A stretch of DNA of 64,000 bases, taken from assembly GCF_004698125.1 (NCBI RefSeq), contig NZ_ML214297.1:1550001-1614000 (forward strand), read 5' to 3'. The notes under the pieces were generated by a model. It was not told the origin of the DNA, ran no database searches, and saw only the letters and a program-made list of their open reading frames with translations. Position numbers and translations under genes: made by a program. Shown here piece by piece: positions 1 through 8,488 of this stretch. The stretch comes from Halosimplex halophilum (GTDB lineage: Archaea > Halobacteriota > Halobacteria > Halobacteriales > Haloarculaceae). The first letter of the stretch is position 1. Each line of letters starts with the position of its first letter.

Positions 1-52
1 CCCGGTCGACGCGCGGAGGCACGCGTGACCGACCCCGGAGAGGACGGGCCCT

Positions 53-2284
53 TTAGATCCCCGTGACGCGGTCGTGGGCCGTCTCCACGGCGGCCGCGTC
101 CTCCGACAGCAGCGCGACGACGAGGTACTCGGCGTAGTCGGCGAAGTAGTCGACCAGGTCGGCGATCCGCTCGGCGTCGATGGCCTCCAGCGAGTCCAGC
201 AGGAGGAACGGACACTCCCGGTGGACGTCGTGGACGAGGTAGCCGGCCAGCGCGAGGACGAGCCCGACCACCTCCCGCTCGCTCTCGCTCAGGTTGGTCG
301 GCGAGTCCTCGAACACACCGGTCTCGCCGTCGCGGACGACGCGGAGGTCGAACGTACCCACGTCCGCGCCCGACCGGTCGGTCCCGGTCGTCCGCGTCAG
401 GCGGACGCGAGCGACGTTCCCGTAGTCGAGGGCGTCGACGAGCGCGTCGGCGTGCTCGTTGAACGTCTCGACCGCCTCGGCCGCCGTCCGGTCGAGCCGC
501 GTCCGGCACTCGACGAGCTCGGACTGCAGCTCCTCGCGGCGGGCCTGGAGGCGGTCGCGCTCCTCGCGGCGCTCGTCGAGGGCGGCCAGCTCGGACTCGA
601 CGGCCGCCAGGTCCGACCGCCGCTGTTCGAGTTCGACCTGGCGCTCGTTGGCCCGCCGGTGCAGGTCCAGCAGGTCCGCGTAGTCGTCGGTCCGCAGGTC
701 CTCGACCGCCGCCTCCAGCTCCTGGACGCGCTCGTTGAGCTCCCGGCGGCGCCGTTCGAGGTCGCCGATCCGCTCCTCGCGGCGCTGTAGCTCCGACTTG
801 ACGCGGTCGCGTTCCGCCCGCAGGTCCGCGCGCCGCGCCCGCCGCTGCTCCAGGCGCTCGCGGCGGGCGTCGAGCCTGTCGATCCGCTCGGTGAGGTCGC
901 GCCGCCGCGCGAGCGTCCGCTCCCTGAGGTCGCGCAGCCGGTCGAGCGTCCCCTCGATGGCCCCCCGGTCGACGGTCGACCCGCACGTCCAGCAGGTGAC
1001 CCGCTCGGTCCCCGACAGCCGGTCGGTCACGTGGCCCCCCTCGTCGCCCTCCGCGGTGCTCCCGATCGCGTCGCCGGCCCGAGCGTCGTTCTCCCCGTCT
1101 CCGTCCCCGTCGCCGGCCGCCCCGTCGCGGCCCCCCTCGTCCCGTGCCAGGTCGTCCCGGTCGATCCCGGCGAGTTCGTCGAGGCGCCCCGCCTCGAGCT
1201 GTTGCTCGTTGAACCGGACGATCCCCTGGAGGGCGCTCACGTCGCCGTCGAGCCGGCGCTTGCGCTCGCGCAGCGTCCCCACGTCCTCGGCGAGGGCCTC
1301 GATCTCGGCCTCGTCGACCGGCGACACCGCCGCGAGGTCCTCCTCGATCTCGTCGCGCTCGCGCTCGACCGCCGCGAGCGTGTCCCGCTCGGCGTCGAGG
1401 TCGTCGATCACCGACTCGAGTTCCGTCCGCGCCTCGCGCAGCTCGTCGAGCCGCGCCTCCAGGCGCTCGTCGCGCTCGATGCCGTCCGCCAGCGAGGCGT
1501 CGGCCGCCTCGATCCGGTCCTCCAGGTCGGCGAGCTCCGATTCGAGGTCGTCGATCTCCGACTCGAGGCGGCGGCGCTCGCCGGCGAGCTCCGCCCGCTC
1601 GCCGTCGACGCCGTCCAGCTCGCGCAGCTCGTCGTCGACCCGTCGCTTCTCGGCGGTCAGCCGCTCGATCTCCGCCTCGACGGCGTCGGTATCGACCGGC
1701 CGCATGACGACATCGGCGAGGTCGCCGCCGGCCCTGACCGCACGCCGCACGTCGTTGTCTTCGAGCAGGACCGCGTAGGTCTCGGCCGGCACCGGGTCGT
1801 CGAGGTACGGGTCGCCGGACGCGACCACGCCGCCGTCGGTCCGTTCGAGGTGCCTGGTGTAGGTCTCCCCGCCCACGGTCAGCTCGACGCTCCCGGTGTC
1901 GGCGCCGCGTCGCAGCGGCGTCGCGTCGCCGCCCAGCACCGCCCGGAGCGCCCGGAGGAAGGAGGTCCTGTTGGTCGCGTTGCGCCCGGCCAGCACCGTC
2001 ACGCCGGGGGCGAGTTCGACCGTCGTCTCGCGGATGCCGCCGACGTTCCTGACCGAGACCGTCGCGGTCCCCGCCCCGGCGTCGCCGGGGTCGTCGCCGG
2101 TCGCCGAGCCGTCGGGGTCGACCAGTTCCTCGTTCGCCGGGTCGTCGTTCGCTGGACCGTCGCCGTCCGCGTCGTTCCCCCCGGCCGACTCCCAGGTGTC
2201 GGGGCCGTCGCTGTCGAAGGCAGCGCCGCCGGGGTCGGCGCCGTCGAGGTCGGCGTCGTCCGAGTCGTCCGCCCCACCGTCCAT
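53..2284 (-). CDS. sph3: Archaea-specific SMC-related protein (Sph3-like), cell-shape locus
   Basis: A 743-residue SMC/Rad50-like ATPase. After an acidic N-terminal tail of about 74 residues, the nucleotide-binding start reads GRNATNRTS at 100-108, a Walker A variant without the usual lysine that I recall as typical of this haloarchaeal family. Two long coiled coils (about 200-340 and 445-620) flank a CWTC zinc-hook-like motif at 431-434, preceded by a Gly/Asp-rich insertion. Near the C-terminus FLLLDSLEAID supplies the Walker B/D-loop. It lies 40 bp downstream of rdfA on the same strand, the arrangement known for Haloferax volcanii HVO_2174/2175, so a role in rod/disk shape control is likely. 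The sph3 name rests on this synteny; the family has several paralogues. The ATG is the first in frame and opens the acidic tail; a later start is possible. Confidence 0.85.
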   Translation of the reverse strand: MDGGADDSDDADLDGADPGGAAFDSDGPDTWESAGGNDADGDGPANDDPANEELVDPDGSATGDDPGDAGAGTATVSVRNVGGIRETTVELAPGVTVLAGRNATNRTSFLRALRAVLGGDATPLRRGADTGSVELTVGGETYTRHLERTDGGVVASGDPYLDDPVPAETYAVLLEDNDVRRAVRAGGDLADVVMRPVDTDAVEAEIERLTAEKRRVDDELRELDGVDGERAELAGERRRLESEIDDLESELADLEDRIEAADASLADGIERDERLEARLDELREARTELESVIDDLDAERDTLAAVERERDEIEEDLAAVSPVDEAEIEALAEDVGTLRERKRRLDGDVSALQGIVRFNEQQLEAGRLDELAGIDRDDLARDEGGRDGAAGDGDGDGENDARAGDAIGSTAEGDEGGHVTDRLSGTERVTCWTCGSTVDRGAIEGTLDRLRDLRERTLARRRDLTERIDRLDARRERLEQRRARRADLRAERDRVKSELQRREERIGDLERRRRELNERVQELEAAVEDLRTDDYADLLDLHRRANERQVELEQRRSDLAAVESELAALDERREERDRLQARREELQSELVECRTRLDRTAAEAVETFNEHADALVDALDYGNVARVRLTRTTGTDRSGADVGTFDLRVVRDGETGVFEDSPTNLSESEREVVGLVLALAGYLVHDVHRECPFLLLDSLEAIDAERIADLVDYFADYAEYLVVALLSEDAAAVETAHDRVTGI

Positions 2285-2324
2285 GTTCGACCCCGGGAGC
2301 GGCGGCCCTAAATGCGTTCGTGTG

Positions 2325-2951
2325 TCAGCGAGCGCGGTCGTCGTCGCACGCGCAGCCCCCGTCGCGGAGCAGCGAGACCGCGTCCCGGTCGGCGCCGCAG
2401 TCGTGACAGAGCACCCGCAGGTCGAGGAACACGTCGAACTCCCCGAGGGTCACCCGGTCGGCGTCGCGGTGGCGGGCGAGCGTGCCCTGTGCGACGGTGG
2501 TCGTCCGCCCGACGAGCCGCTGGAGCGACTCCACGTCGGTCGCGACCGGGTCGGCCGTCGACTCCGGCGGGGTCGCGCCCCTGACCTCGGTGAGGTAGGT
2601 GTGGACCGCCTGGTGGGAGACGAAGTCGTCGCGGAGCGCGTCCACGTCGACGCCGGCCCGCGAGAGGTCGTTGCGCACCTCGGCCTTGCGCCCCTCGCTC
2701 GCGTCGTCGTCGGCCAGCGTCTCGTAGGCCTCGGCGACGGCGTGTTCGGTCGGGTTGCGGCCGGCCCGCCGCAGCGCCGCCCGCAGGAGCGCCCTGTTGA
2801 ACTCGTCGGCCAGGTCCCTGAGACTCGTTCGCGAGCCCTCCGAGCCCGTCCACCTGTCGACGAGCTCGTCGCCCATCCCGTCGAGCCCGTACGCCGCGAC
2901 GAGCCGTTCGACCTTGGACCGCCGGCCCTCGACCGCGTCCTCCGAACCCAT
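2325..2951 (-). CDS. rdfA: Rod-determining factor RdfA
   Basis: A 208-residue haloarchaeal protein opening with a helical segment that resembles RdfA (KVERLVAAYGL, then a TSLRDLADEFN stretch). The C-terminus has a cysteine cluster, CHDC followed by CAC (about residues 185-203), probably a zinc site. RdfA was found genetically in Haloferax volcanii as required for rod-shaped cells; its biochemical action is not settled. It is the first gene of a pair with the SMC-related protein, 40 bp upstream of it, and the two are probably co-transcribed. I chose the ATG at 2951; upstream in-frame sequence is arginine-rich and unlike a halophilic protein. Confidence 0.85.
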   Translation of the reverse strand: MGSEDAVEGRRSKVERLVAAYGLDGMGDELVDRWTGSEGSRTSLRDLADEFNRALLRAALRRAGRNPTEHAVAEAYETLADDDASEGRKAEVRNDLSRAGVDVDALRDDFVSHQAVHTYLTEVRGATPPESTADPVATDVESLQRLVGRTTTVAQGTLARHRDADRVTLGEFDVFLDLRVLCHDCGADRDAVSLLRDGGCACDDDRAR

Positions 2952-3768
2952 GGGCGGCCCTCGTCGGCCGGGACCGTATACCTGTCGGTGGTCGTAGAAT
3001 ACTCGCGGCGCGGTCACACCGGGCGTGCCGCCGGCCCTCGGGTCACGGGCTGGGTGGCCGGCGGCGCGCCGCGGACCGCTGGTAGACGAAGCCGTCTTCC
3101 CGCGCGGCGCCCCGGGCGGGGGCGCCACACCGAAGGAGCGGCCGACCGGTGGGCTGGGAAGCCGACGGGAACGGGAGCCGCGTCGGCGATGCACAGGGGT
3201 TCGGGCGTGTCAGGTGGTGCCGGTCGATGGGTCGACGGCAACCGGAGAGTGGGGAGTGAGACGGTTAAACGGCCCCAATCGTTCACGGCGGTACGCACCG
3301 GGTAACGGCCCGACGTGGCCGGATAACCGGGGGATTCGATCCCGCCGGTCGAGTAGCGACCGGCTTCCCCACCGCGGCCCGCCGCCGAACCGCCGGGGGC
3401 GAGCGCCGCCGGTCCGCCCGCGGAGCGACCGACCGAGATCCGACGGGATCGATCTGGATACCGACGGTTCTGACCGGGGTACCGACGGTATCGAGCCCGA
3501 AACGGGCCGTATGCGGAGTATAACCAAGTGCGATCCGTCGCTCCCACCACGTGGGGGTCGGGGGAAGACCCTACCACCGTCGATTCGCCGCGGGACGCCC
3601 GCCGGGTCCGGTACCCGTCCCGGACGACCGCGGGCCCTCGCCCCATTCCCCGCTCCATTCTTTGGCGCCGCCGACGGGCCGCCAGTGTCCGATACCAGCG
3701 CGGACTCGCCGGTGTCGCCCGCGTAGCCGACCCATTACTATCCGGCCCGCACCCCTGACGGACTGGCA
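2952..3768. other. Intergenic, 817 bp, no gene seen
   Basis: Divergent spacer between rdfA (minus) and phnM (plus). Open frames here are arginine/proline-rich on both strands and do not look like halophilic proteins. A probable phnM promoter, ATTACTAT at 3734-3741, lies about 31 bp before its ATG. Short repeats around ACCGACGGT occur at 3460-3490. I see no RNA gene or mobile element. Confidence 0.6.
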
Positions 3769-4899
3769 ATGAGCGAACGGACCGAGCGGCTGGTCGTCGA
3801 GGGCGAGACCGTGGTCACGCCCGACGGCACCCTCGACGGCGGCCGCGTCGTCGTCGAGGGCGGGCGGATCGCAGCGGTCGAACCGACCGGACGGATCGAC
3901 GCCGGCGGCCGGGTCGTCCTCCCGGGGCTGGTCGACCTGCACGGCGACGAGGTCGAGCGCTACCGCTTCCCGCGGTCGGGCGAGCGCGTCGACGCGGCGA
4001 CCGCGCTGGCGACGGCCGACCGGCTGGCGCTGGCCGCCGGCGTGACCACCAAGTTCGACGCCATCGCGTTCGAGGACGCCCCGGAGAAGAACAGGTCGAT
4101 CGAGGGTGCGACCGAGCTCCTGGCGGCCGTCGCCGCGGGCGCGGACCTGGTGGCCGACCACCGCGTCCACGCCCGCTGCGAGGTCACCGACCCCGCCTCC
4201 GTCGCGGCGGTCGGCGACCTCGTCGAGCGGCCGGTCGTCGATATCGCGTCGCTGATGGCCCATGCGCCCGGCCGCGGCCAGTTCGAGGACGAGGCGGCGT
4301 TCGCCAGCCGCTACGCCGACGGGCGCGGGGCCGCCGCCGACGAGGCCGCCCGCGCCGGACGCGAGCGGCGGGGCGTCCCCGAGGCGACCGTCCGCGAGCG
4401 GGTCGCGGACCTGGCCGAGGAGCTGTCGGCGGCGGACGTGCTGGTCGCCTCCCACGACGACGCGGATCCCGCGGCCGTCGACCACGCCGTCGAGCACGGC
4501 GTCGACCTGTGCGAGTACCCCGTCTCGCTCGCGGCCGCCCGCCGCGCGCACGAGCGCGGCGCCGCGACCGCGATGGGCGCGCCGAACCTCGTCCGCGGCG
4601 GGAGCCTCTGGGGCAACCTCGACGCGCGCGAGGCCGTCGACGCCGGCGTCGTCGACCTGCTGTGTTCGGACTACCGCCCCCAGGCCCTGCTGGCCTCGGT
4701 GTTCGTCGACACCGGCGAGCCGCTCGCCCGCCGCGTCGCCCGCGTGACCAGCGAGCCCGCCCGGGTCGCCGGCCTCGACGACCGCGGGCGACTCGCGCCC
4801 GGCGCCCGCGCCGACCTGGTCGTCGTCGACCCTGACCCGGTGCCGACGGTGACCCGCGCCGTCGTCGCCGGCCGGGAGGTCTACCGCTGCGGGCGGTGA
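3769..4899 (+). CDS. phnM: PhnM-like alpha-D-ribose 1-methylphosphonate 5-triphosphate diphosphatase
   Basis: A 376-residue amidohydrolase-fold protein. PhnM removes pyrophosphate from ribose 1-methylphosphonate 5-triphosphate in the carbon-phosphorus lyase pathway. Visible family signatures are the N-terminal beta-sandwich, the metal-binding LVDLHGDEVER at 54-64 (the PhnM version of the HxH motif), TTKFDAIAF, ADHRVHARCEVT, the ASHDDAD motif and CSDYRPQALLASVF near residue 300. Length is usual for the family. None of the other phn genes (phnG-L, phosphonate transporter) is present here, so it either serves a pathway encoded elsewhere or has another pyrophosphatase role. The promoter suggests a nearly leaderless transcript. 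Confidence 0.85.
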   Translation: MSERTERLVVEGETVVTPDGTLDGGRVVVEGGRIAAVEPTGRIDAGGRVVLPGLVDLHGDEVERYRFPRSGERVDAATALATADRLALAAGVTTKFDAIAFEDAPEKNRSIEGATELLAAVAAGADLVADHRVHARCEVTDPASVAAVGDLVERPVVDIASLMAHAPGRGQFEDEAAFASRYADGRGAAADEAARAGRERRGVPEATVRERVADLAEELSAADVLVASHDDADPAAVDHAVEHGVDLCEYPVSLAAARRAHERGAATAMGAPNLVRGGSLWGNLDAREAVDAGVVDLLCSDYRPQALLASVFVDTGEPLARRVARVTSEPARVAGLDDRGRLAPGARADLVVVDPDPVPTVTRAVVAGREVYRCGR

Positions 4900-5007
4900 C
4901 CGCCGCGAGCCCCGGACCCGTCACCGAACGTGACGGTTGCGACCGTTTCCCCCAGTTCTTCGGTTTTAACTTCTCTATACGGGATTTTCCGCCCCTGTAG
5001 ACGACCA

Positions 5008-5015
5008 ATTACAAT
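5008..5015 (+). promoter_or_regulatory. TATA-like box for the DUF7511 gene
   Basis: ATTACAAT is centred about 29 bp before the ATG at 5041, the spacing of a TATA box for a leaderless haloarchaeal transcript. It resembles the CATWACAA octamer found upstream of several genes in this window. Confidence 0.5.
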
Positions 5016-5040
5016 AGGTCGGGAGGCCGTCCGTGACGAT

Positions 5041-5238
5041 ATGTCGACGGACACGACGCCGCGGAGTCAGGGCGAACGCGAGGCGCCGACCCGGGAGCTG
5101 CGGGCGGTCGTCGAGCGCTACGAGGACGCCCCCGACGAGTGTACCATCTATCCCACGGGCGTCGACGAGCACACGCGCATGGCGACCTGGATCTCGGCGA
5201 CCGCGCCCGCGTTCGTCGAACTGGACGCGGTCCGTTAG
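5041..5238 (+). CDS. DUF7511 family small protein
   Basis: A 65-residue acidic haloarchaeal protein. The core reads VVERYEDAPDECTIYP followed by TRMATWISA and a final FVELDAVR, which fits the DUF7511 family; its function is unknown. The start is supported by an AT-rich box about 29 bp upstream. It stands alone, 204 bp before the end of the converging DUF7344 gene. Confidence 0.75.
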   Translation: MSTDTTPRSQGEREAPTRELRAVVERYEDAPDECTIYPTGVDEHTRMATWISATAPAFVELDAVR

Positions 5239-5442
5239 GGACGGGCCCACCCGCCGGAAGCCGCCCGCCGACCGGCCTGTCGGCCCGCCGACCGGGCGAT
5301 CCGGCCCCGCTTTCTGACGCACGTCCCGACCCCGATAGCCGCGGCTGTCGACAGTCGGTCCGACTTCCGTGGCCGCGCGACCGACGACTCGCCCGGACAG
5401 CCGTCGCTGTCGGCGCGAAAGAACGGAGAAGATGGACGCGAC

Positions 5443-6063
5443 TCAGCCGTCGCGGCGGTCGAGCGTCTGCGCGGCGGCGACGCCGGCGATCCCGACGAGC
5501 GCGACCGTCGCGACGACGGTCGGCGTCAGGCCGACGGCGGCGGCGCCGAGCTGGCTGGCGGCCAGCCCGAGGACGCCGGCGCCCGTGAGCGACCCGTAGT
5601 AGAGCGGCCACGGACGGTCGGCGCCGTCGGACTCCTCCAGGTACTCGTAGAGCTGGACCGCGTTGGGGCCCAGCGAGATCCGGCCGCGGTTCTGGTTGAA
5701 CTCGACGATGTCCATGTCGTCCATCTTCGGCAGGTGGCACTGGTAGAGTCCGACGTACACGCACTTGCGCTCGTTGGACGTGACCTGTGCGACGGTCGTG
5801 CCGTTCTCGACGGCGGCGACGTGCTCCGCGAGCTCCCCCAGCGAGACAGTTCCCCCGTGTTCCTGCAGGTAGTGGAGCACCGTGCGGCGCCGTTCGTTCT
5901 TGAGGATCTCGAAGACGTGGTCGAGCGGCAGGTCGGCGACTTCCTCGGAGTCGGCCGCCTCCTCCGGGACGGATTCGGTCTCGTCGACCGCCTCCGGCTC
6001 GGGCTCGTCGGCCTCCTCCGAGAGGAGGTCGCTCTCGCTCGTGCGCTGTGATGTCGAGGACAT
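5443..6063 (-). CDS. DUF7344 winged-helix protein with C-terminal membrane segments
   Basis: A 206-residue protein. Residues 1-45 are a very acidic linker; 46-145 form a winged-helix domain of the DUF7344 type (VFEILKNERRRTVLHYL, then ERKCVYVGLYQCHLPKMDDM); 155-200 contain two hydrophobic stretches ending in a short basic/acidic tail. The layout suggests a DNA-binding domain anchored to the membrane. A second such protein with the same architecture lies at 9914 and a soluble one at 12759. Targets are unknown. Upstream lies a 16-bp palindrome at 6302-6317 that could be an operator. Confidence 0.85.
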   Translation of the reverse strand: MSSTSQRTSESDLLSEEADEPEPEAVDETESVPEEAADSEEVADLPLDHVFEILKNERRRTVLHYLQEHGGTVSLGELAEHVAAVENGTTVAQVTSNERKCVYVGLYQCHLPKMDDMDIVEFNQNRGRISLGPNAVQLYEYLEESDGADRPWPLYYGSLTGAGVLGLAASQLGAAAVGLTPTVVATVALVGIAGVAAAQTLDRRDG

Positions 6064-6771
6064 CAGGCGCTCACCTCCCGATACCCGCGTCTCCGGTCCT
6101 CGGCCACGCCCCGGGCGACGGGCGCTCGTGAGCGGTCACTCATGAGTCGCCCGCCGGAGCGTGTCCGTGACAGTTACCGTGCGATTCGTGATTCCGTGGG
6201 ATATGTCGGCATTCATGTGTCCGTACCCCCGGCGCTGGAGACCCCTCCACAGAGTGCGTTGCGCCGTGTGTGCGTGATGGCGCACGCCCACTTAATCTTT
6301 CTTGATTGAACAATCAACAGCGGGTGCATAACGCGGCGGTTACTCCGGTCGGCCGCGCGAGCCCGCGAGTACGGTCGGGATTACGAACGAACCGACGGCG
6401 GTATGGGACCCGTTCGCATCGTAAGGGAGTGATTTCCGCGCGTATCAGCGCGTGTACCGACCGAATCGGTGCCGTTCGAGCGTGCACGACCGGGGGCCAG
6501 TGACCGGCCGCAGCGGGGCCGTTCGGGCCGGTCTAGGGTCCGCAATCCCCCGCTTACCCCGACCCGCGCTCGGCCCGCGCGTTTCTGTCCGGGACGCGAC
6601 CATTTATCCGTGGGCGCGCACCTGGAGGGATCCGGCGAGTGCGGTCGAGGACTCCCTGACCCGGACAGACGCGCCACAATCCCGAAGATTCATTGCGAAC
6701 GGGCCGAACGTTCCGTGCAGTACTGGAATGGTGTCCGAAACGACTGCCGGACGACATCGGGAGGGGTGAGG
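6064..6771. other. Intergenic, 708 bp, divergent regulatory spacer
   Basis: Separates the minus-strand DUF7344 gene from the plus-strand HalOD1 gene. It holds an AT-rich stretch at about 6290-6335 with a perfect palindrome, and no credible coding frame; the open frames there are arginine/proline-rich. No RNA gene was recognised. Confidence 0.6.
6302..6317. promoter_or_regulatory. Perfect 16-bp palindrome TTGATTG-AA-CAATCAA
   Basis: Two 7-bp inverted arms separated by AA, inside an AT-rich patch of an otherwise GC-rich spacer. The form is that of an operator for a dimeric winged-helix regulator. It is 239 bp from the DUF7344 start and 455 bp from the HalOD1 start, so its target gene is not clear. 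Confidence 0.5.
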
Positions 6772-7098
6772 ATGGCGGAACGAACGACCGACGGGGACGA
6801 CCGCGTCGCCGCCCGGGAGGGCGGCTCCAGCGTGGTTCACTCCAAGGCGGCCGACCGACCGGCCGGGACGGACCTGAGCATCGCCGTGGTCGAGGCGGTC
6901 GCCGAGGCGAAGGGCGTCGCGCCGACCGAGATGGAGGAGACGCTGTACGACGCCGTCGACCCGGACGCGCTCGACCGGCTGTTCACGGACCGCGAAACGG
7001 GCGAGCTCGCCGGGCGCGTCGTGTTCGAACTCGAGGCCCACGAGGTCACGGTCCAGTCCAACGGCGACGTGCTCGTCAGACAGACCGGACCGCGATAG
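6772..7098 (+). CDS. HalOD1 output domain protein
   Basis: A 108-residue protein whose second half matches the HalOD1 domain pattern: LSIAVVEAVAEAKGV, then LYDAVDPDALDRLF, and a closing beta strand pair ending VTVQSNGDVLV. HalOD1 domains occur alone or at the end of haloarchaeal sensor proteins and are thought to be signal outputs; the biochemical role is unknown. A purine-rich GGGAGGGGTGAGG just before the ATG could be a ribosome-binding site. It converges on the UDP-sugar dehydrogenase gene with only 19 bp between the two stops. Confidence 0.8.
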   Translation: MAERTTDGDDRVAAREGGSSVVHSKAADRPAGTDLSIAVVEAVAEAKGVAPTEMEETLYDAVDPDALDRLFTDRETGELAGRVVFELEAHEVTVQSNGDVLVRQTGPR

Positions 7099-7136
7099 TC
7101 GCCCCGCCCGACCCGCGCTAGTTCCCCGCCGACCCG
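7091..7136. repeat. Imperfect direct repeat spanning two convergent stop codons
   Basis: Two copies of CGCG(A/C)TAGT...GACCCG, at 7091-7115 and 7114-7136, match at about 21 of 25 positions with two single-base gaps. The first contains the TAG stop of the HalOD1 gene; the second contains, as CTA, the stop of the UDP-sugar dehydrogenase. Confidence 0.6.
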
Positions 7137-8488
7137 TCGCCGAGCCGAGCGACCGGATGCGGGACGTTCTCGGGGTCCAGCTGCCGACGCCCGTCCAGGA
7201 CGACCAGGTCGTCGAACGCCGCCCAGGGCACCGACTCGAAGGCCTCGTGGGCCGTGGCGACCACGACCAGGTCCAGCTCCCGGGCGCCGATGTCGTCGAG
7301 GGAGACGCGCTCGACGCCCGCCGGGGGCGAGTCCGTACAGACCGGGTCAACCGCGTACACCCGGTCGGCGCGGTCGGCCAGCAGCTCGGCCACGTCGACC
7401 CCCGGCGAGGCGCGCGTCTCGTCGACGCCGGGCCGGTAGGTCAGGCCGAACACCGCCGCGGTGGCCCCGGCCAGGTCCCGTCCCTCGGCGGCCAGCGCGT
7501 CGGCCGCCCGCTCGACGGTGTACTCCGGCATGGACTCGTTGACGCCCCGGGCCGTCTCCAGAAGCGGCGTCGCCCCGTCGAACTCCGAGATGACGAAGTA
7601 CGGGTAGTAGGGGATGCAGTGGCCGCCGACGCCCGGGCCGGGGTCGTGGATGTCGCAGAACGGCTGGGTGTTGGCCACCGCGATTGCCTCGGGCACGTCG
7701 ACGCCGAACTCCCCCGCGAGCGTCGCCAGCTCGTTCGCCAGCGCGATGTTCACGTCGCGGTACAGCCCCTCGAACACCTTCACGCACTCCGCCGTCGCGG
7801 GGTCGCTGACCGCGTAGATCTCCGCGTCGGTGATCTCCCCGTAGACCAGTTCGGCGACCCGCCGGCTCTCGTCGTCGGCGCCGCCGACGACCTTCGGGTG
7901 GGCGCCGCGGATGTCCTCGAGCGCGCGGCCGCTCATCGTCCGCTCGGGGCAGAAGGCGAGGCCGAACTCGCCGAGTTCGAGGCCGCTCTCGGCTTCGAGC
8001 CACGGGATCACGCGGTCGCGACAGGTCCGCGGGGGCACCGTCGACTCGACGACCACGGTGTCGCCGGGGTCGAGCCCCTCGCCGACCGACCGGACGGCCG
8101 CCTCCAGCGCCGACAGGTCCGGCCGGTCGTCCGCGACGAGCGTCGGAACGATGACGACGTGGACGCTCGCGTCCGCGGCGGCGCCGGCCGCGTCGGTCGT
8201 CGCCGACAGCGACCCGTCGGCGGCCAGCCGCTCGACGAGCGCCGGGAGGTCGGGCTCGCCCTCGACGTGGCACTCGCCGGCGTCGACGGCGCGGGCGACC
8301 TCGGAGTCGATGTCGACGCCGGTCACGTTCCCGGAGACATCGGCGTAGACGGCGGCCAGCGGCAGGCCCATCTTCCCGAGGCCGTAGACGGCCACGGGGA
8401 CGGATCCGCCGGTGAACGCGCGGCGCTGGTCGGGTTCGCCGGCGTCGGCGCCGTAGAGGGCGGTCGGCTCCGGGCGCTGGCTGCTCAC
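7118..8488 (-). CDS. UDP-sugar 6-dehydrogenase (WbpA/WecC type)
   Basis: A 456-residue nucleotide-sugar dehydrogenase that oxidises the C6 hydroxyl of a UDP-HexNAc to a carboxylate with two NAD+. An N-terminal Rossmann motif VYGLGKMGLPLA sits near residue 35; the catalytic cysteine lies in GVGGHCIPYYP; the C-terminal domain has FGLTYRPGVDETRASP. The motif around the cysteine is closer to WbpA/WecC than to UDP-glucose dehydrogenases. The GTG start at 8488 overlaps the upstream Gfo/Idh/MocA stop as GTGA, so the two genes are translationally coupled. With that oxidoreductase and the acetyltransferase/aminotransferase pair at 13382-15078 it would complete a 2,3-diacetamido-hexuronate pathway. The exact hexosamine substrate is inferred. 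Confidence 0.85.
   Translation of the reverse strand: MSSQRPEPTALYGADAGEPDQRRAFTGGSVPVAVYGLGKMGLPLAAVYADVSGNVTGVDIDSEVARAVDAGECHVEGEPDLPALVERLAADGSLSATTDAAGAAADASVHVVIVPTLVADDRPDLSALEAAVRSVGEGLDPGDTVVVESTVPPRTCRDRVIPWLEAESGLELGEFGLAFCPERTMSGRALEDIRGAHPKVVGGADDESRRVAELVYGEITDAEIYAVSDPATAECVKVFEGLYRDVNIALANELATLAGEFGVDVPEAIAVANTQPFCDIHDPGPGVGGHCIPYYPYFVISEFDGATPLLETARGVNESMPEYTVERAADALAAEGRDLAGATAAVFGLTYRPGVDETRASPGVDVAELLADRADRVYAVDPVCTDSPPAGVERVSLDDIGARELDLVVVATAHEAFESVPWAAFDDLVVLDGRRQLDPENVPHPVARLGDGSAGN

Noticed and set aside
1-52. Possible end of a plus-strand gene (stop TGA at 26-28)
   Set aside because: Only eight codons are inside the window; no way to support it.
1031-3305. Long plus-strand frames opposite sph3 and rdfA
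   Set aside because: GC-rich wobble makes antisense frames open; they are Arg/Pro/Val-rich with no family motif, while the minus-strand genes have clear domains.
3014-3769. A 251-codon minus-strand frame in the rdfA-phnM spacer
   Set aside because: Arg/Gly/Pro-rich, not acidic, and no recognisable motif; upstream promoter elements point to phnM instead.
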